NCBI RefSeq assembly: GCF_900323885.1
Contig: NZ_OOHJ01000018.1
Location: 3,893,001-3,957,000, forward strand
DNA length: 64,000 nt
Direction of reading: 5' to 3'
Origin: [Actinomadura] parvosata subsp. kistnae
GTDB taxonomy: Bacteria > Actinomycetota > Actinomycetes > Streptosporangiales > Streptosporangiaceae
Shown in pieces: positions 16,041 through 24,046 of the stretch (positions are counted from its first letter, which is position 1; every line of letters starts with the position of its first letter). A program made the position numbers and the translations under genes. The notes beneath the pieces are model-generated. The model saw only the letters and a program-made list of their open reading frames with translations. It did no database searches and was not told the DNA's origin.

Positions 16041-18044
16041 GTGACGGACACCCGGCGAACCACCGCGAGCCATTCGGATGCGGGTCGTGCGGACGCGAGC
16101 CGTTCGGACGCGAGCTGTGCGGACGAGATCCGTTCGGAGGCGAGCCGTTCTGATGCGAGCCGTTCTGACGCGAGCTTTTCGGACGTGATCCGCCGCCTCG
16201 TCGTGCAGGCCGTCGGGCGCCGCCGGCGGGGTGCGTTCGACGACCTCGCCGCCGCGCTGCTCGCCGCCGTCCACGACCACGATCCCGCCGGGCCGATCCT
16301 GGACGCGCTGGCGGCGGAGCCGGCGGTGTGGCCCGACCTCGACGTGGCCGTACGCCACCTCGACTCGCGCCTGACCTTCCTGACCCCCCTCGACCCGCGC
16401 CTGGCCTCGGTGGGCCGCCTTGACCCGCGCTCTGTCCTCGGACGGCTGTTCCGCCGCCGCAGCCGCACTTCGAGCACGCCGGGCACCCCGAGCGCGCCAG
16501 ACACCGTCGGCGCGCCGGCCACTCTGGACGCGCCGGGCACCTTCGGCTCGTCGGGCACCCTAGACACGTCGGGCACCGTCGGCTCGTCAGGCGCCCAAGG
16601 CACGTCGGGCATTTCGGGCGGCCCGGATGACCACCTCCTGCTCGTTCTCATGCTGGCCGCCTGCGCCTGGGACGGGCGGGAGCGGGCGCGCGCCCTCACC
16701 CACCCCTCGATGCGCACCGAGCCGGCCCTGCTCCCGGTGCTCCTGATCAGAACCACCGACTGGGCCGAGCCCGTCCGTGACCTGGCGCTGGAGGCTCTGG
16801 AGGAGGCCCTTCGCGACGCCGACGCGACGACCCTCCTGGCCGCCGTGCCCACGGCCGCCCGCCTGCGCCGCCGTACGCGTGCCCGCCCGGCACTGGACCT
16901 GGTGCGCGCCGCCCTCCTGCGCGCCTCCGACGACACCCTGGACGCCGTACGCGCGTGCCAGGACCGGCTCGGCCGGCGCTTCACGTACGAGGTGGCGCTC
17001 GACGCCGGCCGCCTCGACCCCGCCCGCCTCACCGCCGCCGCGCTGCACGAACACGACCAGATCTCCCGTACGCGCTGCGCCCGCGCCCTCGCCGACGCCG
17101 CCGTCACCCACGAACGGCCGGACCTGGCGACGGCCATCCTGGACGGCACCACGGCCGAGGGCCGCGTCCAGGCCCTGACCGCCCTCGTGCGCCTCGGCCA
17201 CGTCGAGCACGGCCACCGCTTCCTCGACGACCCGGCCTCGATGGTCCGCCTGACCGCCCAGTGGGCACTCCGCAAGTCAGGTACCGACCCGGCCACCCTC
17301 TACCGCCGCGCCCTGACCCCGGACCGGGCCGCGCACGCCCAGGAAGCGGAACGGGCGGCGCGCCTTCAGGAGGTGGAACCAACGGCGCACGCCCAAGAGG
17401 CGGAGCAGGCGATGCACGTCGAGGAGGCAGACCAGGCAGCGCACGTCGAGGAGTCGGAGCCGACGGCGTATACCCCGGAGCCGGGGGTGGGCCGGGCGGT
17501 GCGTGGTTTGCTGGCCGGGCTGGGTGACTGTGGCACGAAGGCCGACGCGCCGCTCGTCCTGCCGTACCTGTCCGCCCCGAGCCCCCGCGTCCGCGCCGAG
17601 GCCGTACGGACGCTGCGCCGCCTCGGAGCCACCGCCGACGTCATCCCCCTGCTGGAGGACCCGGCCCCGGTGGTGGTGCGGGAGGTGGTGACCACCCTCA
17701 CCACCGTCGGCCCCACCGTGCCGATCGAGCACCTGTGGCCCCTGCTCCCCCCCGATCGCCCCCGCCACGTCCGGCAGGCCGCGCATCGGCTGCTGGTCGC
17801 CCGCACGACCTGGAGTCGCATCAAGGCGGACCTGCTCCTCCTGCACGACCCGGACGAGAGGCTGCGGGCCCGCGCCCGCGACGACCTGATCCTGTGGTGC
17901 CGCACGGACGCGACGAGGCCGTACCACCGCGGTTGCCCGCCCGACGTCCGTACGGAACTGGAGACCTTGGTGGCGGCGGCGGGCACCACGCTCGGCGAGG
18001 AGAACGCCCGCCTGCTGCGTGTGTCCCTCCAACTCCCCGCCTGA
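16041..18044 (+). CDS. HEAT-repeat-like protein with low-complexity N-terminal segments
   Basis: A 667-residue cytosolic protein without enzyme motifs. GTG at 16041 is taken as the start. Residues about 10-45 are a degenerate run of Arg-Ser-Asp-Ala-Ser units; about 150-195 form a Ser/Thr/Gly/Pro-rich run with repeated SSGT and APGT. The rest is leucine- and arginine-rich with helical pairs such as DAPLVLPYLSAPSPRVRAEA and VIPLLEDPAPVVVREV, typical of HEAT/PBS-lyase-like repeats used for protein binding. A Glu/Ala-rich stretch with HAQEAE and HVEEAE repeats (about residues 430-475) separates two repeat blocks. Function unknown; no operon partner is evident. Confidence 0.65.
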   Translation: MTDTRRTTASHSDAGRADASRSDASCADEIRSEASRSDASRSDASFSDVIRRLVVQAVGRRRRGAFDDLAAALLAAVHDHDPAGPILDALAAEPAVWPDLDVAVRHLDSRLTFLTPLDPRLASVGRLDPRSVLGRLFRRRSRTSSTPGTPSAPDTVGAPATLDAPGTFGSSGTLDTSGTVGSSGAQGTSGISGGPDDHLLLVLMLAACAWDGRERARALTHPSMRTEPALLPVLLIRTTDWAEPVRDLALEALEEALRDADATTLLAAVPTAARLRRRTRARPALDLVRAALLRASDDTLDAVRACQDRLGRRFTYEVALDAGRLDPARLTAAALHEHDQISRTRCARALADAAVTHERPDLATAILDGTTAEGRVQALTALVRLGHVEHGHRFLDDPASMVRLTAQWALRKSGTDPATLYRRALTPDRAAHAQEAERAARLQEVEPTAHAQEAEQAMHVEEADQAAHVEESEPTAYTPEPGVGRAVRGLLAGLGDCGTKADAPLVLPYLSAPSPRVRAEAVRTLRRLGATADVIPLLEDPAPVVVREVVTTLTTVGPTVPIEHLWPLLPPDRPRHVRQAAHRLLVARTTWSRIKADLLLLHDPDERLRARARDDLILWCRTDATRPYHRGCPPDVRTELETLVAAAGTTLGEENARLLRVSLQLPA

Positions 18045-18148
18045 CCGCATGGACCGCGGCCCGGGCCATGGAAATCCCGATGAATCCCCGAAAGGACTGC
18101 TATTGGACGTGGGGGCCTGCGGGTGAGCCCTCCGGGTAGCTGGCCCGC

Positions 18149-18601
18149 ATGCACACACTCGTCAAGGGCTTGATCGCGGGCGCGGCCGGCACCAGCGCAC
18201 TCAATATCGCCACATATCTAGACATGGTGATCCGGGCGCGCGCCGCCAGCAGCACCCCGCAGCAGGCCGTGGAGAAGCTGTCCGACCTCACGGACGTCGG
18301 CCTGGGGGACGGCGAGCAGGCCGAGAACCGCAAGGAGGCCCTGGGCTCCCTTCTCGGCTACGCCACGGGCGCGGGCGCCGCCCTCTGCTACGCCCTGCTC
18401 GCCGCCGGCCGCCGCCCGTCCTGGCCGGTGGGGGTGTCGGCGCTGACGGCGCTGGCCATGGCCGGCTCGAACGTCCCGCTGACGGCCCTCGGCACCACGG
18501 ACCCGCGCGAGTGGCCGCCCTCCGCCTGGATCTCGGACGCGGTGCCGCACCTGGCGTACGGGATCACCGCGTACGCGGCCTACGAGCTGCTGCGTTCCTG
18601 A
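18149..18601 (+). CDS. Small hypothetical membrane protein
   Basis: A 150-residue protein with three or four hydrophobic segments, including an N-terminal GLIAGAAGTSALNIATYL and a C-terminal AYGITAYAAYELL. The central loop is acidic and polar (GDGEQAENRKEA). I do not recognise a named family. The ATG at 18149 has no clear ribosome site. It ends 18 bases before a truncated imine-reductase-like reading frame on the same strand. Confidence 0.6.
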   Translation: MHTLVKGLIAGAAGTSALNIATYLDMVIRARAASSTPQQAVEKLSDLTDVGLGDGEQAENRKEALGSLLGYATGAGAALCYALLAAGRRPSWPVGVSALTALAMAGSNVPLTALGTTDPREWPPSAWISDAVPHLAYGITAYAAYELLRS

Positions 18602-18619
18602 CCCGAGGAGCCCGGGACC

Positions 18620-19051
18620 GTGCTGACCGGCATCGACCATCTCGGCGAGGACCCGGGGCTGGCGGCGCTGTACTACCAGATCGGGATCGACATGTTCTGG
18701 ACGGCGCTGACCGGCTACCTGCACGGGCAGGCGGTGGCGGAGGCCAACGGCATCTCGGCGGAGGAGTTTCTGCCGCGCGCGGTGAAGACCATGGACCTGC
18801 GGTACTTCCTGGAGTTCTACGCGCCCCGCATCACCGCGGGCCACCACGAGGGGGACGTCGAGCGCGTCTCCATGGGCGTGGCCAGCATGGAGCACGTGCT
18901 GCGCACCACGCAGGCGGCCGGGGTCGACGACTCACTGCCGGCGGCCGTGCTGGACCTCTTCCGCCGGGGCGTCGCCGCCGGCCACGGCGGGCAGAGCCTC
19001 ACCAGCCTGATCGGCGTGCTGAAGCGCGCTGACCCGGCTACCAGAACCTGA
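18620..19051 (+). pseudogene. Orphan C-terminal helical domain of an imine reductase / 6PGDH-like dehydrogenase
   Basis: The 143-residue product starts LGEDPGLAALYYQIGIDMFW and contains FLEFYAPRITAGHHEGD, LRTTQAAGVDDSLPAAV and GHGGQSLTSLI. These match the all-helical C-terminal half of NADPH-dependent imine reductases, which forms the substrate pocket across the dimer. The N-terminal Rossmann domain (GxGxxG, about 160 residues) is absent and is not found in the other frames, because an intact unrelated gene ends 18 bases upstream. Either this is a 5'-truncated remnant, or it is expressed as a separate domain; GAGGAG upstream of the GTG leaves translation possible. The 3' end lies in a 29-bp tandem repeat. 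Confidence 0.65.
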
Positions 19052-19135
19052 GCGCCGCTGACCCGGCTACCAGAACCTGAGCGCCGCTGACCCGGCCGCC
19101 AGAACCTGAAGCGCCGCCGACCGGCTACCAGAACC
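19024..19135 (+). repeat. 29-bp tandem repeats covering the ends of two convergent genes
   Basis: Four copies of a unit resembling GCGCCGCTGACCCGGCTACC followed by AGAACCTGA: 19024-19051 (28 bp), 19052-19080 (29 bp), 19081-19110 (30 bp) and a partial copy from 19111. The first contains the stop of the plus-strand gene ending at 19051; the last contains the stop of the minus-strand gene ending at 19125. Confidence 0.85.
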
Positions 19136-20249
19136 GCACCTCGGGATAGCTCTCGGACGGCCCGTCCAGCAGCGGCTGCGGCTTCCCCTTCAGGTGCAGG
19201 TCGAGGAAGGCGGTCACGTACGTGCGGGTGACGCGCAGGGCCCGCTCGCCGTCCAGCGGGAACTCGCCCAGCCCGAGCTGCGGCAGGAGCACCGCGTAGT
19301 CCATGAAGCTCATGTGCTCGGCTCCGGTCACGGTCAGCCAGCGCTTCCAGCCGCCGGTCACGTGCGGCCAGAACTGGTCCCACGAGCCGTCCTTGCCGCC
19401 GGACTGCGGCTGGTGCCGGGGGTTGCCGATCATCATGAAGGGCTCTTTCAGGGGCTTGGCCGGGGTCGGGGGGTTGTAGGTGCCGTCGAGGTTGACCGCC
19501 GCCTGCACCCGCCTGGAGGCAGGCAGCAGGTGCGCCGCGCTCTGGCCGCCGACCGAGTGGCCGACCATGGCGATCCTGCGCTCGTCGACGAGCCGCTTCC
19601 AGTGCTTGCTCCTGGCCAACCGGTCGAGGACGAACTCCGTGTCGGCCTCGCGCACCCGCGCCACCTTCTCCCCGGTCTCGGCCGTCTGCCCCGCCTTCCC
19701 GGCCTCGAAGGTGACGGTGCGGCCGTCGGGGAAGGTGGTGGCCAGCGACTCGTACGTGTGCTCGATGCCCGCCACCAGATAGCCGCGGCTGGCGAACTCC
19801 TCGGCCAGCGAGGTCATGGTGGCCCGGGGCAGCGTCATGCCGGGGGACAGGACCACCAGCGGCCAGCCGCCCTTGCGCGGCAGCGCGGGGGCGCCGGCCC
19901 TGGCGTGCGTCACGGTCTTGGCGAGGGTGTCGGCGGGCACGTCCTTCAGTCGCGGCTCGCTCCTGATGATCAGCTCGGATTCGCGCGGCGTCAGGTAGCG
20001 GGCCGGCGCGCCCGTGGCGGCGCGCGCCGGGTACCAGATCGACACCATCAGCTCCCGCGCCTTCCGCTCGGGGACCCACGGGTCGGGGCGGCTGGTGTCG
20101 ATGAGGTGCAGGTCGGTCTTGCCGACGGGGAGATCGCCGGTCGGGGCCGGCAGCCGGGGAACGGGCGGCGCGGCCTGAGCCGGGGGCGCGGCGAGGACGG
20201 TCAGCGAAGCGGAGAGCGCGAGCACGGTCGCGGCCAGGGTCTTCCTCAT
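19125..20249 (-). CDS. Secreted alpha/beta hydrolase, PAF-acetylhydrolase/lipase-like
   Basis: A 374-residue exported hydrolase. Signal peptide MRKTLAATVLALSASLTVLA ends near AQA/APP. The nucleophile elbow GHSVGG, a following NLDGTY segment (likely catalytic Asp) and AEHMSFMD (likely catalytic His) make a complete triad in family order. The fold and the YPARAATGAPARYL-like N-terminal strand resemble bacterial PAF-acetylhydrolase-like esterases. ATG at 20249 is chosen for the signal peptide; the frame is open far upstream but codes for nothing sensible there. Possible role: removal of ester side groups from polymers, by context only. Confidence 0.8.
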   Translation of the reverse strand: MRKTLAATVLALSASLTVLAAPPAQAAPPVPRLPAPTGDLPVGKTDLHLIDTSRPDPWVPERKARELMVSIWYPARAATGAPARYLTPRESELIIRSEPRLKDVPADTLAKTVTHARAGAPALPRKGGWPLVVLSPGMTLPRATMTSLAEEFASRGYLVAGIEHTYESLATTFPDGRTVTFEAGKAGQTAETGEKVARVREADTEFVLDRLARSKHWKRLVDERRIAMVGHSVGGQSAAHLLPASRRVQAAVNLDGTYNPPTPAKPLKEPFMMIGNPRHQPQSGGKDGSWDQFWPHVTGGWKRWLTVTGAEHMSFMDYAVLLPQLGLGEFPLDGERALRVTRTYVTAFLDLHLKGKPQPLLDGPSESYPEVRFW

Positions 20250-20323
20250 GCCGCCCACCGTGCCACCCGGCCGCGCCGGACCGTCCCCGGCGAAAGTAGC
20301 CGCGCACCCCCGACTTTCGTCGG

Positions 20324-21235
20324 TCATCCCTTGATGGCGCCGACGATCACACCCTTCGTGAAGTGGCGCTGCACCATGGGGTACATGATGAGCGCGGGGA
20401 TGACGGCGATCACCACGATCGCCATCTTGATGGCCAGGGTCGGGGGCGCGTCGCCGGTGACGCCGGCCGTGGCCGCCGGTAAGGGGTTGGAGTCCACGAC
20501 GTACTGGCGCAGGATCAGCGCCAGCGGCCACTTGCGGGTGTCGTCCATGTAGAGCATCGCGTTGAACCAGGCGTTCCAGTACCCGACCGCGTAGAACATC
20601 GCCACGACGGCCGTGACCGCCTTCGACATGGGCAGCACGATGCGGAACAGGATGCGGAACTCGCCGGCCCCGTCGATGCGGGCGCTGTCCAGCAGCTCGC
20701 CGGGGATGTTCATGAAGAACGAGCGCAGCACGACCACGTTGAACGCCGACACGGCCGTGGGCAGGATCAGCGACCAGTAGCTGTCCTTGAGCCCGAGCCC
20801 GCTCACCATCAGGTACACGGGGATGATGCCGGGGAAGAACACGAACATCAGCAGCACGCTGAACAGCAGCGGCCGGTGCAGGAAGGAGCCGGGGCGCGAC
20901 AGCGAGTACGCCCCGAGCACGCTCACCCCGGCGCTGATCAGGGTGCCGACGACGGTGACGCCGGTGCTGACGAGGACGGCCCGGCTGACGACCGTGTCGG
21001 AGAAGATCTGCCGGTACGCCTCGAACGTGATCCCGTCGGGCACCAGCACGAGGCCGCCCGCCCGGTTGACGGTGGCGGAGGAGCTGAGGCTGGTCAGGAC
21101 GATCGTGTAGAGGGGGCCGAGCACGGCGACGAGGATGAGGGTGATCAGGGTGCCCTTGCCGAGCTGGCCGGCCGGTGAGGGCCGCTCCTCCCACGGCGCC
21201 AGCCGCGCGGGTTTCCTTCGGGTGAGAGCGGTCAT
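20324..21235 (-). CDS. ABC transporter permease, LplC type
   Basis: A 303-residue membrane protein with about six helices, the EAA-loop-like LDSARIDGAGEFRILFRIVLP and the terminal HFTKGVIVGAIKG that is characteristic of LplC/YtcP-like CUT1 permeases. It overlaps the preceding permease gene by four bases (ATGA) and closes the second sugar-importer operon, read leftwards. No ATPase is encoded nearby. Confidence 0.88.
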   Translation of the reverse strand: MTALTRRKPARLAPWEERPSPAGQLGKGTLITLILVAVLGPLYTIVLTSLSSSATVNRAGGLVLVPDGITFEAYRQIFSDTVVSRAVLVSTGVTVVGTLISAGVSVLGAYSLSRPGSFLHRPLLFSVLLMFVFFPGIIPVYLMVSGLGLKDSYWSLILPTAVSAFNVVVLRSFFMNIPGELLDSARIDGAGEFRILFRIVLPMSKAVTAVVAMFYAVGYWNAWFNAMLYMDDTRKWPLALILRQYVVDSNPLPAATAGVTGDAPPTLAIKMAIVVIAVIPALIMYPMVQRHFTKGVIVGAIKG

Positions 21236-22218
21236 GATCGTGAATACACCCCTCGTTCGCCGAACGCGTGCGCCACGCGGTTGGCCGCGATGATGAGCAG
21301 CAGCCCCACGACGCCCTTGAACAGCCCGGCCGCCGCGCCGTACCCGAGGTCGCCGGTGCGGATGCCCGACCAGTACACGAACGTGTCGAAGACCTCGGAC
21401 GCCTCGCTGCCGACGGCGCTGCGTTGCAGCATGAACTGCTCGAAGCCGACGTTCAGGGCGTCGCCGAGGCGCAGGATGAGCAGCAGGACGATCACGGGCC
21501 GCAGGCCGGGCAGCGTGATGTGCCACATGCGCCGCCACCGGCGGGCGCCGTCCACGGCGGCGGCCTCGTACAGGTTGGGGTCGATGGTGCTGAGGGCGGC
21601 CAGGAAGATGATCGCGCCCCAGCCGGCGTCCTTCCAGATGGTCTGGGAGGTGAGCAGCAGGATGAAGGTGTCGGAGTTCGTCATCAGGTCGACGCCCTCG
21701 TGGCCGTGCTGCCGCAGGGTCTGCGCGAGCAGGCCGGCGCCGCCGAACATCTGCTGGAAGACGGCGATGACCAGCACCCAGGAGAAGAAGAACGGCATGT
21801 AGACGACGCCCTGCACGAACGCCCGCAGCTTGGCCGAGACGATGCTGTTGAGCAGCAGCGCCAGCAGGATCGGCACGGGGAAGTAGAAGACGAGCTGGAA
21901 GGCGGTGATGGACAGGGTGTTGGTGATGGCGCGGATGAACTGCGGGTCCTGGAAGAGCAGCGCGAAGTTGGTGAAGCCGATGATGGGGCTGCCGAGGATC
22001 CCGTCGGTGTACGGGTTGTAGTCCTGGAAGGCGATCACGTTGCCGAGCGCCGGCACCCACCAGAAGGCGACGACGATCAGCAGCATGGGCAGGTTCATCA
22101 CCAGCAGCGGCCAGTCCCTGCGCAGCTTGGCCCGCCAGGTCAGGTCGTGCGGCTTGGTGCGGGTTTCCGGGGGCGTGGTACGGCCGGGGGAGCGCCGCCG
22201 GGTGGTCACGGCGCCCAT
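21232..22218 (-). CDS. ABC transporter permease, LplB type
   Basis: A 328-residue membrane protein with a long basic N-terminus, the family-typical FQDYNPYTDGILGS periplasmic segment, and the EAA loop LYEAAAVDGARRWRRMWHIT. LplB/YteP-like permeases pair with LplC-like partners and large LplA-type binding proteins, which is the arrangement here. It starts 33 bases after the binding-protein gene. Confidence 0.88.
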   Translation of the reverse strand: MGAVTTRRRSPGRTTPPETRTKPHDLTWRAKLRRDWPLLVMNLPMLLIVVAFWWVPALGNVIAFQDYNPYTDGILGSPIIGFTNFALLFQDPQFIRAITNTLSITAFQLVFYFPVPILLALLLNSIVSAKLRAFVQGVVYMPFFFSWVLVIAVFQQMFGGAGLLAQTLRQHGHEGVDLMTNSDTFILLLTSQTIWKDAGWGAIIFLAALSTIDPNLYEAAAVDGARRWRRMWHITLPGLRPVIVLLLILRLGDALNVGFEQFMLQRSAVGSEASEVFDTFVYWSGIRTGDLGYGAAAGLFKGVVGLLLIIAANRVAHAFGERGVYSRS

Positions 22219-22251
22219 GGGAGGCCCTTTCCGACGTTCATGAAGAAGACC

Positions 22252-23892
22252 TCAAAGCCTGCCGTTCTCCCGCGCGACCTTCATGTAGAACTCGCGCGCC
22301 TCGTTCCCGCCCTGCTCCTGCCACTCCTTGACGATCTTGGGCCATTCGGAGACGGGGCGCTTGCCGCGGAAGATCTCGTGCATCTTGTCCTCGGTGGGGG
22401 TGGTCAGCCCGGCCATCTTGGAGGGCGTCTCCACCCGGATGCCCACGAACGGGTCGTTCTCCAGGAGCTTGGCCGCCTTGGTCTGCCAGTCCCACAGCGA
22501 CTGGACGAGGCCCTCGTACTGGCTCATCGCGTTGGCGTTGGGCCGGCCCGACAGGAACAGGTAGGTGGGCGCGACCTCCTTGCGGCCGAGCGCGGTCTGC
22601 TTGACCCGGCCTTTCTCGACCGTGTAGTGCTTGCCCTCGATGCCGTTGGAGCACAGCTCGTACTCCTGGGTGCCGAACGGCCCTGAGGCCCAGTTCGACA
22701 GGGCGAGCAGCTCGCGGGTGCGGGCGTCGCCGAGGCCCTTCTTGATGAAGACGAACATGCTGGCGGGCTCGTTGCGCCACATGATGGGGGTGCCGCCGGC
22801 GTGCGCCGGGTACGGGTCCACGATCTGCATGTCGAACTTCGGGTTGTCGGCCTGGAAGCGGCCCAGGGCCTCGTGCCAGGCGCCGAGCCCGTCACGGTAG
22901 ACGACCATCTCGCCGCTGCCGAAGATGGCCTTGTTGTCGGCGTCCTTGTTGGCCACGATGTCGGGGTGCACGTAGCCGGCCTCGAAGAGCTTGGTGAGCG
23001 CTTCGATCGCGGCCATCCACTCCTCGGTCTCGTACTTGTAGATCAGCGTGCCGTCGCTCTTCTTGCGCCACTCGCGCGGCGCGCCGAACGCCCGCTGGAG
23101 CTCCTGCTCCATGCCGCCGCCGAACGCCCAGCGCTTCTTCTTGGGGTCGGTGATCGCCTTGCCGAGGGCGGCGAGGTCGTCGGCGCTCTTGGGGTGCTCC
23201 AGGCCGAGCTCTTCCATGATGTCCTGGCGGACGAACGTGGCGAACGGGTACGGGTCGTTCTGCCAGGGGATGCCCTGGAGGAGGCCGCCGAAGACGCCGT
23301 ACTGCCAGGCGGCGGTGTCGTAGTTGGCCAGCAGGGGGAACTCCCTGGCCTTGTCCCCGGTCAGGTAGGGCGACAGGTCGGCGAAGAGCTTGTTGGCGGC
23401 CTCGGTGAAGTGGCCGATCTTGATCAGCTCCCACTGCGGGACCATCACCATCTCGGGCACGTCGCCGCTGGCCAGGACGGTGCTGAGCTTCTGCCCGTAG
23501 GTGTTGCCGTCGGAGATGTTGAAGCGGACGACGCCGCCGAGCCGCTTGTTGACCTCGTCGTAGTAGGAGTTGCTGCCGAGGCCGGGCGGCACCGTGCCCC
23601 ACAGCGGGGTCATCGCGGTGACCTCCTTGCCGCTGGTCAGCGGCGGGGTGGTGACGGCCTGCACCATCTGGGCGGGCCTGGTCAGGAAGCCGGGCTGGAC
23701 GAACTCGCTGCCGGGCAGGTCGGGCTTGAGCCCGGGGATCTCGAACGGCACCCTGGTCGGCACCAGGCTCTTGAGCTTGTCGGCCGCCACGGCGGTGCCC
23801 TTCGACACCTGCCTCTTCTCGGCGCAACCGGCCACCAGGACGCTCGCGCCTACCAGGCCGAGGAACCCCCGGCGAGTCGTGGACGTGGGCAT
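22252..23892 (-). CDS. Large extracellular sugar-binding lipoprotein, LplA-like
   Basis: A 546-residue solute-binding protein with a Tat-style signal: twin Arg at residues 7-8 (TTRRGFLGLVGASVLVAGC), hydrophobic core and lipobox VAGC with Cys22. Length and pairing with LplB/LplC permeases fit LplA/YtcQ-type binding proteins, which often carry oligosaccharides from plant cell wall polymers. A XylR-like operator lies 37-63 bases upstream, and a ROK regulator is divergently encoded, so induction by a xylose-type sugar is the simplest reading. Confidence 0.87.
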   Translation of the reverse strand: MPTSTTRRGFLGLVGASVLVAGCAEKRQVSKGTAVAADKLKSLVPTRVPFEIPGLKPDLPGSEFVQPGFLTRPAQMVQAVTTPPLTSGKEVTAMTPLWGTVPPGLGSNSYYDEVNKRLGGVVRFNISDGNTYGQKLSTVLASGDVPEMVMVPQWELIKIGHFTEAANKLFADLSPYLTGDKAREFPLLANYDTAAWQYGVFGGLLQGIPWQNDPYPFATFVRQDIMEELGLEHPKSADDLAALGKAITDPKKKRWAFGGGMEQELQRAFGAPREWRKKSDGTLIYKYETEEWMAAIEALTKLFEAGYVHPDIVANKDADNKAIFGSGEMVVYRDGLGAWHEALGRFQADNPKFDMQIVDPYPAHAGGTPIMWRNEPASMFVFIKKGLGDARTRELLALSNWASGPFGTQEYELCSNGIEGKHYTVEKGRVKQTALGRKEVAPTYLFLSGRPNANAMSQYEGLVQSLWDWQTKAAKLLENDPFVGIRVETPSKMAGLTTPTEDKMHEIFRGKRPVSEWPKIVKEWQEQGGNEAREFYMKVARENGRL

Positions 23893-23928
23893 CTCGCTCC
23901 CTTCTCGGAGTGGGGATGGCCCCGATAC

Positions 23929-23955
23929 AATTAGTTGGTATTCCGGCCAAACAAA
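23929..23955 (-). promoter_or_regulatory. XylR/ROK-like operator between the LplA-like gene and the ROK regulator
   Basis: Read on the minus strand this 27-base site has half-sites TTTGTTTGG and CCAACTAA. Aligned without gaps to the site at 3356-3382, 17 of 27 positions agree, and the matches are concentrated in the half-sites. It sits just upstream of the LplABC operon and also in front of the divergent ROK gene, so autoregulation is likely. A weak minus-strand promoter (TTGTTT, 18 bases, TTGTAT) overlaps it. Confidence 0.65.
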
Positions 23956-24046
23956 TTAGTAGACTGTGACCGCAGCCACAAGTGAGCGCGGTGGTCACAG
24001 GTTGGTGAAGGGAGCCGGCGATGCGGCATGCTGGGGTCATCTCTTG

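Noticed and set aside
19024..19135. CRISPR array
   Set aside because: The units are contiguous with no spacers, and no cas genes are present. The same applies to the 36-bp array at 44740-44847 and the block at 57637-57787.
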